Assembly (NCBI GenBank): GCA_963511305.1
Contig: CAUPIJ010000005.1
Coordinates: 1 to 64,000, forward strand
Reading direction: 5' to 3'
DNA length: 64,000 nucleotides
DNA from: Propionimicrobium sp963511305
GTDB taxonomy: Bacteria; Actinomycetota; Actinomycetes; Propionibacteriales; Propionibacteriaceae
Part shown: piece after piece, positions 16,804 through 27,096 of the stretch
Position numbering within the stretch: position 1 is the stretch's first letter
How the letters are laid out: every line of letters starts with the position of its first letter
The notes under the pieces: generated by a model
What the model was told of the DNA's origin: nothing
The model's input: only the letters and a program-made list of their open reading frames with translations
Database searches by the model: none
Position numbers and translations under genes: made by a program

Positions 16804-19353
16804 ATGACTTCGCGTGCCTGGAATATGCCAGAGAAGCCATCGCTGGATGGCTTAGAGGAAAAGTGGACTAAGCGCTGGGCAGAGGACGAAACCTACAAGT
16901 TCGAGCGCCCGGCTACCAGTGAGGAAGTTTTCTCCATCGATACTCCTCCCCCGACGGTTTCGGGGTCGCTGCACGTAGGGCACGTGTTCAGCTACACGCA
17001 CACCGACACGGTTGCTCGCTACCAGCGCATGCGCGGCAAACACGTCTTCTACCCGCTGGGTTGGGACGACAACGGCCTGCCCACCGAGCGTCGCGTGCAG
17101 AACTTTTACGGGGTTCGCTGCGACCCGACTCTGCCATACGATCCAGATTTCACCCCGCCGGAGAAGCCGGACAAGAAGCGCCAGCTGCCGGTTTCACGGC
17201 GTAATTTCGTTGAGCTCTGCCTTGAGCTGACCCAGGTGGATGAGAAGGTTTTTGAGGATCTTTGGCGCAGGGTCGGCCTGTCGGTCGACTGGAGTCACCT
17301 GTACTCCACCATTTCACCGCAGACCCAGGAGGTTGCTCAGCGAGCCTTCCTGCGCAACCTGGAGCGCGGCGAGGCCTACCTATCCGAGGCCCCGACCATG
17401 TGGGACGTCACCTTCCAGACCGCGGTCGCCCAGGCCGAGTTGGAGGCTCGCGACTATCCCGGTGCTTACCACAAGCTGGCGTTCCATAAGCCAAACGGCG
17501 GTGTTGTCGAGATCGACACCACTCGCCCTGAGTTGCTTCCGGCCTGTTGCGCGTTGATCGCGCATCCAGACGATGAGCGCTATCAGTCGCTGTTCGGCAC
17601 TACCGTTAAGACTCCGCTTTTCGATGTGGAGGTTCCAGTCCTGGCGCACCGCGATGCCGAGCCGGATAAGGGTTCCGGTATCGCCATGTGCTGTACCTTC
17701 GGCGACCTGACTGACGTTACATGGTGGCGTGAGCTGCAGCTGCCGACCCGCGTGATCATTCAGCGAAACGGCCGCCTCGATCTAGAGACGCCTGAGTGGC
17801 TGGCTAACAAGGTGCCTTACGAGGAGCTTGCCGGCAAAACCACGTTCAGCGCGCGCAAGGCGATCGTCGAGTTGTTGCAGGAATCCGGCGAGATGCTCGG
17901 CGAACCCGAGCCAACGCAGCGCAAGGCTAACTTCTACGAGCGTGGCGACAAGCCACTGGAGATCGTCTCAACCACCCAGTGGTACTTCAGCAACGGCGGC
18001 CGTGACGAGAAACTGCGTGAGAAAATGCTCGAGCGCGGCAAAGAGCTGAACTGGGTGCCCAGCTTCATGCGACACCGCTATGAGGACTGGGTGAATGGCC
18101 TGAGCGGCGACTGGCTGATTAGCCGCCAGCGATTCTTCGGTATTCCGTTCCCCGTCTGGTATCGCCTGGATGACGAGGGCAACCCGTTACACGATCAGAT
18201 CATCACGCCCAGCTACGATCAGCTGCCGGTTGATCCGCAGTCGCAGTGCCCCGATGGCTTCACCGAGGACCAGCGCGGACAGGCCAACGGCTTTGCTGGC
18301 GACCCGGACGTCATGGACACCTGGGCAACCAGCTCGCTTACCCCGCAGATCGTTTGCGGCTGGGACACCGACGAGGAACTGTGGAACCTGACGTTCCCGA
18401 TGGACATTGCCCCGCAGGCCCACGACATCATCCGCACCTGGCTGTTCACCCGAGTGCTGCGCAGCCACCTCGAAGAGAACAAGCTGCCCTGGCGCACCAC
18501 TACGCTGTCCGGTTTCGTGATGGATCCGGACCGCAAGAAAATGTCCAAGTCCAAGGGCAACGTGGTCGTGCCGACGGATATCCTCGACCGCTTCGGTTCC
18601 GACGCCGTCCGCTGGCGCGCCGCGATGGCCAGGCCGGGCATGGACTCCCCCTTTGACGAGGGCCAGATGAAGGTCGGGCGCCGTCTGGCGGTCAAGCTGC
18701 TCAACGCCACCAAATTCGCGCTGATGGACGCAAAGCCCACCGACCCGAGCAAGATCAGCAATCCGCTGGACCTGGCGATGCTGGCCACCCTGGCCGAAGT
18801 CGTCAAGAAGGCTACCGACAACTTCGAGGAGTTCGAGTACACCGACGCCCTCGAGGCCACCGAGAAGTTCTTCTGGGAATTCTGCGACGACTACCTAGAG
18901 ACGGTCAAGGAGCGCTCCCACGGCGCTCTCGGCGACGAGGGCTCGGACTCCGCGCACGCCGCCCTGCAGCTGGCTCTAAACGTCATGATCAGGCTGTTTG
19001 CGCCCTTCATGCCGTTCGTCACCGAGGAGACCTGGAGCTGGTGGCAGGAGGGCTCCGTCCACCTGGCCAAGTGGCCGAGCACGGACGAACTACCCGCTGG
19101 CGGCGAGCCCGACCTGCTCTCCGCGGTATCTGCAGCCCTAATTGGCATCCGTGGCGCCAAGTCGAACGCGAAGGTTTCGCAGAAGACCGCGATCACCCAC
19201 GCCAAGATTTCAGGCCCAGCCGATGAGATCGAACTACTCAAGCAGGCTGAGGAGGATCTGCTGCTGGTTGGTCACATCACAGGTGAAGTCGAATACATCG
19301 AAGAGGGCGAGCACATCAGCGTCAGCGTTGAACTAGCCACTCAGGAGAACTAG
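16804..19353 (+). CDS. valS: Valine--tRNA ligase ValS (short, archaeal-like type)
   Basis: The 849-residue class I synthetase has PPPTVSGSLHVGHVFSYTHTDTVARYQRMRGKHVFYPLGWDDNGLPTERRV (the HIGH signature is HVGH) and DPDRKKMSKSKGN (KMSKS). The CP1 editing domain spans about residues 200-370 and the anticodon-binding domain about 600-760. The long C-terminal coiled coil of E. coli ValS is absent, as in the group shared by many Actinomycetales and archaea. It charges tRNA-Val in the cytosol. A C+G-rich hairpin at 19369 follows. Confidence 0.95.
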   Translation: MTSRAWNMPEKPSLDGLEEKWTKRWAEDETYKFERPATSEEVFSIDTPPPTVSGSLHVGHVFSYTHTDTVARYQRMRGKHVFYPLGWDDNGLPTERRVQNFYGVRCDPTLPYDPDFTPPEKPDKKRQLPVSRRNFVELCLELTQVDEKVFEDLWRRVGLSVDWSHLYSTISPQTQEVAQRAFLRNLERGEAYLSEAPTMWDVTFQTAVAQAELEARDYPGAYHKLAFHKPNGGVVEIDTTRPELLPACCALIAHPDDERYQSLFGTTVKTPLFDVEVPVLAHRDAEPDKGSGIAMCCTFGDLTDVTWWRELQLPTRVIIQRNGRLDLETPEWLANKVPYEELAGKTTFSARKAIVELLQESGEMLGEPEPTQRKANFYERGDKPLEIVSTTQWYFSNGGRDEKLREKMLERGKELNWVPSFMRHRYEDWVNGLSGDWLISRQRFFGIPFPVWYRLDDEGNPLHDQIITPSYDQLPVDPQSQCPDGFTEDQRGQANGFAGDPDVMDTWATSSLTPQIVCGWDTDEELWNLTFPMDIAPQAHDIIRTWLFTRVLRSHLEENKLPWRTTTLSGFVMDPDRKKMSKSKGNVVVPTDILDRFGSDAVRWRAAMARPGMDSPFDEGQMKVGRRLAVKLLNATKFALMDAKPTDPSKISNPLDLAMLATLAEVVKKATDNFEEFEYTDALEATEKFFWEFCDDYLETVKERSHGALGDEGSDSAHAALQLALNVMIRLFAPFMPFVTEETWSWWQEGSVHLAKWPSTDELPAGGEPDLLSAVSAALIGIRGAKSNAKVSQKTAITHAKISGPADEIELLKQAEEDLLLVGHITGEVEYIEEGEHISVSVELATQEN

Positions 19354-19368
19354 CCATTTCACCTTGTG

Positions 19369-19402
19369 GGCTGGGGATTGACTTACCCGTCACTCCCCAG
19401 CC
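19369..19402 (+). terminator. Hairpin after valS
   Basis: GGCTGGGGA and TCCCCAGCC form a perfect 9-bp stem with a 16-nt loop, 16 nt after the valS stop. No T-run follows, so termination strength is uncertain. Confidence 0.6.
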
Positions 19403-19493
19403 GAACATTATAGAAACTGAGAAATTTCTAAATCTTATTTATAAATAATCAAAATAATTTCTTTTTTTCGACTTCGGTGATAACCCTGAACAC

Positions 19494-19769
19494 ATGGAAA
19501 ACACAAATAACTTCAGCGGGTTTCCCGTTGAGATCAACAGCGAGAAAGTGGACAAATGGAGTTCACTCATCGTTAAGACAGTTTGGGTCGTGCTCGTAGT
19601 CGGTATCATCGTTGGCCTCGTCCTCTGGTACACAGTGGGCGGCACCGTCGGCGACTCCCCTGCGGACGAGCTCGGCAAGGATCTAGGTGCGCTTGCTTGG
19701 ACTGTAACTGCAGCCCTTATCGTTGCGCTGATGAGCGTTCGCCAGATGCTTCTGGCTGAGGGGAGGTAA
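19494..19769 (+). CDS. Small two-helix membrane protein of unknown function
   Basis: I do not recognise the family. The 91-residue protein has a polar N-terminus of about 22 residues, a hydrophobic segment at 24-47 (SLIVKTVWVVLVVGIIVGLVLWYT), a glycine/acidic linker and a second segment at 62-80 (LGALAWTVTAALIVALMSVR). It is 5 nt ahead of the DUF981-like gene and ends with GGGGAGG, which serves that gene's start, so the two are coupled and probably work together. The upstream 90 bp (19403-19493) is strikingly A+T rich compared with the surroundings. Confidence 0.7.
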   Translation: MENTNNFSGFPVEINSEKVDKWSSLIVKTVWVVLVVGIIVGLVLWYTVGGTVGDSPADELGKDLGALAWTVTAALIVALMSVRQMLLAEGR

Positions 19770-19774
19770 CTGAA

Positions 19775-20452
19775 ATGTTGATGCAAGGCATTACTTACAA
19801 CACAACCATGGCTCTGATCGCCGGCGCGATCATGATCATGGCAGTGGCATTCGCACGGGTCGCCTCCCGCCCGAGCCACAGGTCTCTGACCGGTTGGGGT
19901 CTGGCGTTCATCGCTCTTGGCGCTTACCTAGGCATCACCGGCATGCATATGACGCTGACCTGGCCGCTCGATCAGATCGATGGGGTCTTCTGCTGCGCGG
20001 TCGACAACATCACCTTCGGTGAGCCCGCAGCCCTTTACGGAATTTTGACCGTCATCGGTGGCGTCGGCATCATCTATGCTCAACACCGCGCTGACAAGCG
20101 CAAAGAGCCAGTCGATCTGGTCAGCACGCTGCGCCCGATCCTCTACGTCGGCGCTCTGGGCGGTTTCGGCCTGATCATGTTCGCCATCGCAGGTATGCAC
20201 TTCGGCATGTGGCGCCCGCCGACTACCGAGCCGATCGCTCGTCTGATGGCAGGTTCGATCGTCGAGCCTCTGATGATGATGTGCCTCTACGGCTTCAGCG
20301 GCGTAACCGCCATCCTGGCTCCGTTCGCCCCCGACAACAAGATCGTCGCGCGCATCGCGTCATTCATCGGCTGGGGCTGCGGAATCATGTGGTTCTTCCT
20401 GTCGCTGACCGTCTTTTACAGCCACGTGGGCTTCTTCCCGCCGGCTGCCTAA
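19775..20452 (+). CDS. DUF981-like polytopic membrane protein
   Basis: The 225-residue protein has six or seven hydrophobic segments and motifs GWGLAFIALGAYLGITGMHMTLTWPL, FGEPAALYGILTVIGGVGI and AIAGMHFGMWRPP, which fit the DUF981 family of actinobacterial membrane proteins. Conserved His/Met residues on predicted helix ends (GMHMT, GMHFGMW) suggest metal or haem contact, but this is inference. It is the second gene of a two-gene unit and is followed by a strong terminator shared with convergent thrC. Confidence 0.7.
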   Translation: MLMQGITYNTTMALIAGAIMIMAVAFARVASRPSHRSLTGWGLAFIALGAYLGITGMHMTLTWPLDQIDGVFCCAVDNITFGEPAALYGILTVIGGVGIIYAQHRADKRKEPVDLVSTLRPILYVGALGGFGLIMFAIAGMHFGMWRPPTTEPIARLMAGSIVEPLMMMCLYGFSGVTAILAPFAPDNKIVARIASFIGWGCGIMWFFLSLTVFYSHVGFFPPAA

Positions 20453-20459
20453 AGACAAC

Positions 20460-20496
20460 AAAAATGTGGCGTGCATCTGCTGCGCGCCACATTTTT
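20460..20496. terminator. Bidirectional intrinsic terminator
   Basis: AAAAATGTGGCG, a 13-nt loop and CGCCACATTTTT form a perfect 12-bp stem with A-run and T-run flanks built in. It works for both the DUF981-like gene (+) and thrC (-), which converge here. Confidence 0.9.
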
Positions 20497-20509
20497 ATGC
20501 CCGAAAACT

Positions 20510-21934
20510 TTAGGCTCTCTCCTCGATTACCTGCTTCAGGCGATCGGCGTCGTTGGGTAGGTCGAGGACGATGCGGGGACCATCCTCGATGTCCTCGAAG
20601 CGCTCGGGTACCTCAGGAAACTCGCCGGTGGCCTCGAGGATGGTGTCGAGGAACTTGACCGGCAGCGCCGTCTCCAGGGAAACGATCTTGCCTTCTACCT
20701 CGTTCATTAGATCAGTGGCAACGTGTATGCCATCGGCGGTGTGCGGATCGATCATCATGCCCAGGCTCTTCCACAGGCCATTGATGGTGATCAGACGCAT
20801 CTCATGGGTCGAGGCACCGGAAAGGAAACCAAACCTCTCGAAGGCATCGCGGTATTCGGGTAACCCGAACTCGCCGCGCTGCGAGAGCTGATTACCAAAC
20901 AGATCGACGACCCGCTGGCTATCGCCGTCGAGCAGATCGTAAACGAAGCGCTCGAAATTAGAAGCCTTAGAAATGTCCATGGACGGGCTGCTGGTGGCAA
21001 GCGTCTCCGCTGCGGAACGAACTCGATATTTGCCGGTGTGGAAGAACTCGTCAAGAACATCGTTCTCATTGGTGGCCAAGAGAAGGTGGGCTATCGGAAT
21101 GCCCATCTGACGGGCGATGTGGCCGGCGCAGATGTCGCCGAAATTGCCCGTCGGGACGCAGAAGTTAACCTTCTCGCCAGGCTCGCTCACCTGCAGATAG
21201 AGCGCGATGTAGTAGACGATCTGTGCGGCGAGCCTAGCCCAGTTGATCGAATTGACCGCGCCGATGTGATGCTTGGCCTTGAAATCAGCGTCGGAGTTAA
21301 CCGCCTTAACCAGGTCCTGACAGTCGTCGAAGACACCGTCGACGGCGATATTGATGATGTTCGGGTCGTCGATGCTGAACATTTGAGCCTGCTGAAAGGG
21401 CGTCATGCGACCACTCGGCGTGAGCATGAAGACCTTGACCCGATCACGGCCGCGCAGGGCGTATTCGGCGGAGCTTCCGGTGTCGCCGCTAGTCGCGCCC
21501 AGAATGGTGATCCAACTGTCTCGGCGCTTCAGTTCATATTCAAAGAGCTCCCCCAGCAGCTGCATGGCCATGTCCTTGAAAGCGGCGGTCGGGCCATAAG
21601 AGATGTGACCGATCCAGATCCGACCGTCACCGACCTGTTGGGCACGAACGATGGCCGGATCGCCGAATTTCGGATAGGAATAGGCTCGCTGGCAGATGCC
21701 GCGAAGGTCGCCTTCCGGAATATCGTCAATGAACAGGCTAAGCACCTCAAAGGCCAGCGCGGCATAGCCCTGTTCTGCGAGTGTCTGCCGCCACTGCGCC
21801 AGTTTCGCCTCGTCCACCTGGGGATATTCGACAGGCAGGTAGAGGCCGCCATCGCTGGCGAGCCCATCTAGCAGGATGTCGCAGAAACCTGCAGAGGGAG
21901 TATCTTTAGCTGCACGCGTAGAACGATATTTCAC
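20510..21934 (-). CDS. thrC: Threonine synthase ThrC
   Basis: The 474-residue PLP enzyme converts O-phosphohomoserine to threonine. The PLP lysine lies in SYGPTAAFKDMAMQLL, and GATSGDTGSSAEYAL, FCVPTGNFGDICAGHIARQMG and TEMR-like features identify the longer class of threonine synthase (E. coli/yeast type, 430-510 residues). It stands 48 nt downstream of clpX on the same strand but is functionally unrelated, so it may have its own promoter in 21935-21982. Confidence 0.95.
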   Translation of the reverse strand: MKYRSTRAAKDTPSAGFCDILLDGLASDGGLYLPVEYPQVDEAKLAQWRQTLAEQGYAALAFEVLSLFIDDIPEGDLRGICQRAYSYPKFGDPAIVRAQQVGDGRIWIGHISYGPTAAFKDMAMQLLGELFEYELKRRDSWITILGATSGDTGSSAEYALRGRDRVKVFMLTPSGRMTPFQQAQMFSIDDPNIINIAVDGVFDDCQDLVKAVNSDADFKAKHHIGAVNSINWARLAAQIVYYIALYLQVSEPGEKVNFCVPTGNFGDICAGHIARQMGIPIAHLLLATNENDVLDEFFHTGKYRVRSAAETLATSSPSMDISKASNFERFVYDLLDGDSQRVVDLFGNQLSQRGEFGLPEYRDAFERFGFLSGASTHEMRLITINGLWKSLGMMIDPHTADGIHVATDLMNEVEGKIVSLETALPVKFLDTILEATGEFPEVPERFEDIEDGPRIVLDLPNDADRLKQVIEERA

Positions 21935-21982
21935 GTACCCCAGTCTAGTTGACCCGCGCTGATAAACCCACCGTGAGTATTA

Positions 21983-23260
<1,278 letters not shown>

Positions 23261-23347
23261 GATGGTACTCCTTCGGTTTTCTTACTGACGACTACACCCT
23301 ATATCTCAGCACCGACAAAATTTGACAGGCTCATCGATAGGCAAAGC

Positions 23348-23380
23348 AAAAGAGGCGCCGAGGAATGCCCCCGACGCCTC
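23348..23380 (-). terminator. Terminator after clpP2
   Basis: On the minus strand GAGGCG...CGCCTC closes a G+C-rich hairpin followed by TTTTGCTTTG. It lies just past the clpP2 stop and before clpX. Confidence 0.7.
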
Positions 23381-23386
23381 AGTAAT

Positions 23387-24061
23387 CTAGTTTTTGTCTG
23401 CTAGTGAGGTCAGCACATCGTCGATAATCCCGTATTCCACGGCCTCTTGTGCGGTCAGATACTTGTCGCGTTCGACGTCCGCGCTGATCTTCTCAACGGG
23501 CTGCCCGGTTTTCTCGGAAAGCATCCTTTCCATCAGCTCGCGAATACGCAGGATCTCTTTGGCCGCGATCTCGAGGTCGCTGGACTGGCCATAGGTGCCC
23601 TCGCCGCCGATGGCCGGCTGGTGGATCAGGATTCGGGAATTCGGTAGCGCGAGGCGCTTGCCCTTGGTGCCCGCTGCCAGCAGCACGGCAGCCGCGGACG
23701 CAGCCTGGCCTAGGCAGATGGTCTGCACATCCGGCTTGATGTAGTGCATGGTGTCATAAATCGCAGTCAGCGCGGTAAACGAGCCGCCGGGCGAGTTGAT
23801 GTAGATCGAGATTTGGCGGTCGGCGTCCATCGACTGCAGGCACAGCAGTTGCGCCATCACGGCATTCGAGATCTCATCGGTGATCGGGGTGCCCAGAAAG
23901 ATGATTCGCTCTTCAAACAGCTTCGTGTACGGATCTACCCGACGCACGCCGTAGCTAGTGCGCTCCTCCCACTGCGGAATGATGTAATCCATCCGGGGAA
24001 GATAGTCGTTACGCGCCGCAGCGGTTGGCAGATTAGTGCCCGGGATCATTTCAAAATTCAT
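23387..24061 (-). CDS. clpP2: ATP-dependent Clp protease proteolytic subunit ClpP2
   Basis: The 224-residue serine peptidase has the catalytic triad: Ser in GQAASAAAVLLAAG, His in RILIHQP and Asp in DVERDKYLTAQEAVEYGIIDDV. The N-terminal stretch with YIIPQWEERTSYGVRRVDPYTKLFEERIIFLG is the longer actinobacterial ClpP2 form. In mycobacteria ClpP1 and ClpP2 form a mixed tetradecamer. It follows clpP1 by 8 nt. Confidence 0.95.
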   Translation of the reverse strand: MNFEMIPGTNLPTAAARNDYLPRMDYIIPQWEERTSYGVRRVDPYTKLFEERIIFLGTPITDEISNAVMAQLLCLQSMDADRQISIYINSPGGSFTALTAIYDTMHYIKPDVQTICLGQAASAAAVLLAAGTKGKRLALPNSRILIHQPAIGGEGTYGQSSDLEIAAKEILRIRELMERMLSEKTGQPVEKISADVERDKYLTAQEAVEYGIIDDVLTSLADKN

Positions 24062-24069
24062 GACTTCTC

Positions 24070-24693
24070 CTACTGGTTCGGCGCGTTGTTACCGCTGATC
24101 TGAGCTGCCTTAGTGATCACGTCATCAATAAAGCCATATTCCTTGGCCTGCTGGGCGGTGAACCAGCGGTCGCGATCGGAATCAGCGGTGATCTGCTCTA
24201 CGCTCTGGCCGGTGTGGAAAGCGATCAGCTCGGCCATTTCTTTCTTGATGTGCAGCGACTGTTCAGCCTGGATCTTGATGTCCGAAGCCGTGCCACCGAG
24301 GCCGCCGGACGGCTGGTGCATCAGGATGCGGGCGTGCGGTAGAGCGTAACGCTTGCCCTTGGTGCCAGCGCACAGCAGGAATTGGCCCATCGACGCTGCC
24401 ATACCCATCGCGACCGTTACTACGTCGTTGCTGATCCACTGCATCGTGTCGTAGATGGCCATGCCCGCGTAAACGGAACCACCCGGCGAATTGATGTAGA
24501 AGTAAATATCCTTTTCGGGATCCTCTGCGTTCAGCAGCAGCATCTGAGCCGTGATCGCGTTGGCGTTTTCGTCCTTGACTTCACTGCCTAAAAAAACGAT
24601 GCGGTTTGCAAGTAGCGACTGGTAGACGTTGTCAGTCATGTTGCCGCCGGCCGCAACGGCCATGCTTAGGGTACGAGACAAATTTTCATTCAC
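24070..24693 (-). CDS. clpP1: ATP-dependent Clp protease proteolytic subunit ClpP1
   Basis: The 207-residue peptidase has Ser in GMAASMGQFLLCAG, His in ARILMHQPSGG and Asp in DSDRDRWFTAQQAKEYGFIDDV. It is the first of the clpP1-clpP2 pair. I saw no clear ClgR operator in the short gap upstream (24694-24734), so the pair may be read from a promoter further up, through the tig/AI-2E genes. Confidence 0.95.
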   Translation of the reverse strand: MNENLSRTLSMAVAAGGNMTDNVYQSLLANRIVFLGSEVKDENANAITAQMLLLNAEDPEKDIYFYINSPGGSVYAGMAIYDTMQWISNDVVTVAMGMAASMGQFLLCAGTKGKRYALPHARILMHQPSGGLGGTASDIKIQAEQSLHIKKEMAELIAFHTGQSVEQITADSDRDRWFTAQQAKEYGFIDDVITKAAQISGNNAPNQ

Positions 24694-24734
24694 GTTCTCA
24701 AACCTACCTTGTAGAAAAAATGGTGCCGGACATT

Positions 24735-25958
24735 CTAAGACTGCGAGGCCGCCGACTTCGCTTTGGGTTGGTTGGATAGCAGCGAGTTAACCCACCTGAC
24801 CTTCGGATCCGCGTCGACCAACAGCGACTTGGCCAACAGCGTACAAGGCAACGCGATAAGCGCTCCGAGCGGCCCGAAAACCCATGCCCAGAACATTAAT
24901 GAGAGCAACGAAACAGTCGCGTTTATTCCCACGGCGTCGCCGGTCATCATCGGCTGGAAGACTCCCTGGACGATCCACGTGGTCACCAGATACATAGCTA
25001 GCAGGATCAGACCGTCCTGCCAACCGTTCATAGCGAAGGTAACGGTCACCGGGGGAACCATCGCGAAGAAGAAGCCAACGCTCGGGATATAAGTGGTGAT
25101 GAACGTCAACAGCATCCAGACGTACGGCAGCGGCGCCCCGACAATCAGCAGCTCGACGTAGTTGAGCCCGGCCATCACTATGCCGAAGCAAGTCGAAACC
25201 AGCCAGTACTTGCGGATTCCGCGACTGAACATCCGCATCGCGGCAACCACCCGGGAGTGGCTCTTGCCCGCCTCGCTCATTCGCGTTTCCCAACCGCCGA
25301 CGTCCAAAACCATCATGATGATCATCGAAAAGACGACGGCTGCCAGCGAAACCACGCCGGAGACGCTGGAGAAGATCTGCGGTAGCGCGCCGAGCAGGCT
25401 GGCAGGGTTAAATTCCGACCAGAAGTTTTCGAGCGTATGCGGATCTATGTTGAGCTGAACCAGCTTGTCGTAAACCTGATGATAGATGGGCGTGGCGGCT
25501 TCCACGAATTCTGGAGCCTCATTGACGATGCTCGATACCGCCCAGAACAGGGCGAAAACCAGCATGCCAAAGATACCGACCAAGGCAAAGGCGGCCAACA
25601 GAGTAGCCAGCCACTTAGGCCAGCCGCGCCGCATCAGCTGGGTCTGTACTGGGTAAACAACGATCACCAGGTTTAATGCTAGAAACGTCGGCGCGAGCAG
25701 CCAATCCAGCGTCTTAAGCAGCCAGATAAGCCCGGCAAGCCCAAGGCAAGCGAGCAATACCACCACCAGGCGCGGCAGATGCGGAGGCGCTCCCCAGAAG
25801 GGTCCCTGGGGAACAGCGGCAGGATCTGCGCTTGTGCGGATATCCTTCTTGCGCTGTTCGTCGATAAGTTCCAAGCCAGTTGCCGCTGGAGACTTCTTCA
25901 CTGTCTCCAGTTCAACACGCGTCGAACCAGAACCACGGACTCGTCTTGCGGAAGCCAT
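24735..25958 (-). CDS. AI-2E family membrane protein (first copy)
   Basis: The 407-residue protein has the AI-2E/YdiK/UPF0118 pattern: a pair of N-terminal helices (LVVVLLACLGLAGLIWLLKTLDWLLAPTFLALNLVIVVYPV), a large loop, and C-terminal helices with FITTYIPSVGFFFAMVPP and SLMFWAWVFGPLGALIALP. Families of this fold include autoinducer-2 exporters and Na+(Li+)/H+ antiporters, so the name does not prove AI-2 transport. ATG 25958 is chosen; GGAGA lies about 8 nt upstream. It is 17 nt after a second copy of the same family. Confidence 0.88.
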   Translation of the reverse strand: MASARRVRGSGSTRVELETVKKSPAATGLELIDEQRKKDIRTSADPAAVPQGPFWGAPPHLPRLVVVLLACLGLAGLIWLLKTLDWLLAPTFLALNLVIVVYPVQTQLMRRGWPKWLATLLAAFALVGIFGMLVFALFWAVSSIVNEAPEFVEAATPIYHQVYDKLVQLNIDPHTLENFWSEFNPASLLGALPQIFSSVSGVVSLAAVVFSMIIMMVLDVGGWETRMSEAGKSHSRVVAAMRMFSRGIRKYWLVSTCFGIVMAGLNYVELLIVGAPLPYVWMLLTFITTYIPSVGFFFAMVPPVTVTFAMNGWQDGLILLAMYLVTTWIVQGVFQPMMTGDAVGINATVSLLSLMFWAWVFGPLGALIALPCTLLAKSLLVDADPKVRWVNSLLSNQPKAKSAASQS

Positions 25959-25975
25959 GTTCAAATCTCCTTAAG

Positions 25976-27073
25976 CTAGCTGACCTCGTCAGCTTCAGGC
26001 TTACTGCTAATCAGGTAACCAACCCACCTGGACTTCGGGTCGATATCAACTAGCAGCGCTTTGACCAACAGCGTCATGGGCAGCGCGAGCAGCGAGCCGA
26101 GCCCGCCCAGCACCGCGCTCCACAACAGCAACGACAGGAAAGAAATCGTGGTGGTAACGCCAACCGACTCTCCAGTGAACCTAGGCTGAATTAGCGACTG
26201 CACGACGAAGTTCAGCACGCTGTAAGCGATGATCACGGCGATCGCGGTCTTCCAGTCGTTGGCGAACAGCGCCACCAGGGCAGGCGGGATGACGCCGATG
26301 ACGAAGCCGATGTTCGGAATGTAGTTGGTTAGGAAGCTGAACAGCACCCAGACCATCACCAGTGGGACGCCCATGATCTGCAGGGCTATGCCGTCCAAGA
26401 CGGCAACGATCAAACCGAAGATGGTGGTGACCAGCCAGTACCTGCGGACGCCACGAGCAAACTGAGTGAGCGCCTTCGCGGTGTTTGGGCGGATCTGCGA
26501 GATCTTCTTCACCCTACCACTGAGACCGGGGCTGTCCATGGCCATGAAGAAGATCGTCATAACGATCACAACGAACATCCCGACGAAGCCGCTGGCTCCG
26601 CTGAAGACGGAGCTGGCAGCACCGATAACGCTATTCGGGTCGACCATGCGCAGCAGGCTAGCCAGCTGCGAGGAATCGAAGCCGAGTTGACCGGCCCAGG
26701 AAAGGAGCTGGCTGTAGAGGGTGTTCCACTGATCGGCGTAGTTGGGCAGGACATTGATCATCTCGGCAACCGACCAGATGAGCCCGGCAACCATGGCAAG
26801 CAAGATCGCGTAGACCGTGAGCATCGTTACGCTCGCGGCCATCCAAGCGGGCACGCCCTTGCGGGTTAGCCAGGTGTGAATCGGATATGCCGTAACCATC
26901 AGGTTAAGAGCCATCATGATCGGGCCGATGATCGAGGCGTATTTAGCCATCAAGACCAGCGCAAGCAAAGCGGCGGCAAGGCCAACCAAGACAGTTACCA
27001 GCCTTGGAAAGCCCTGCTCGCGTATTTGCTTGTTGTCGGACTGGCTAACGCTCTTAGAGCTGTCGTTACCCAC
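25976..27073 (-). CDS. AI-2E family membrane protein (second copy)
   Basis: The 365-residue paralogue of the next gene has the same layout (YASIIGPIMMALNLMVTAYPIHTWLTRKGVP; SFLTNYIPNIGFVIGVIPPALVALF; SLLLWSAVLGGLGSLLALPMTLLVKALLVDIDPKSRWV). The C-terminal block, L-x-x-D-x-D-P-K-x-R-W-V, is shared almost word for word, showing tandem duplication. It lies 23 nt after tig. Confidence 0.88.
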   Translation of the reverse strand: MGNDSSKSVSQSDNKQIREQGFPRLVTVLVGLAAALLALVLMAKYASIIGPIMMALNLMVTAYPIHTWLTRKGVPAWMAASVTMLTVYAILLAMVAGLIWSVAEMINVLPNYADQWNTLYSQLLSWAGQLGFDSSQLASLLRMVDPNSVIGAASSVFSGASGFVGMFVVIVMTIFFMAMDSPGLSGRVKKISQIRPNTAKALTQFARGVRRYWLVTTIFGLIVAVLDGIALQIMGVPLVMVWVLFSFLTNYIPNIGFVIGVIPPALVALFANDWKTAIAVIIAYSVLNFVVQSLIQPRFTGESVGVTTTISFLSLLLWSAVLGGLGSLLALPMTLLVKALLVDIDPKSRWVGYLISSKPEADEVS

Positions 27074-27096
27074 GCTTTACACCTATCTTAAGCCCG

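Noticed and set aside
21038..21871. 277-codon open frame on the plus strand
   Set aside because: Antisense to thrC; composition-driven.
24735..27073. Calling the two AI-2E-family proteins AI-2 exporters
   Set aside because: The family also includes cation/proton antiporters; nothing in the sequence decides.
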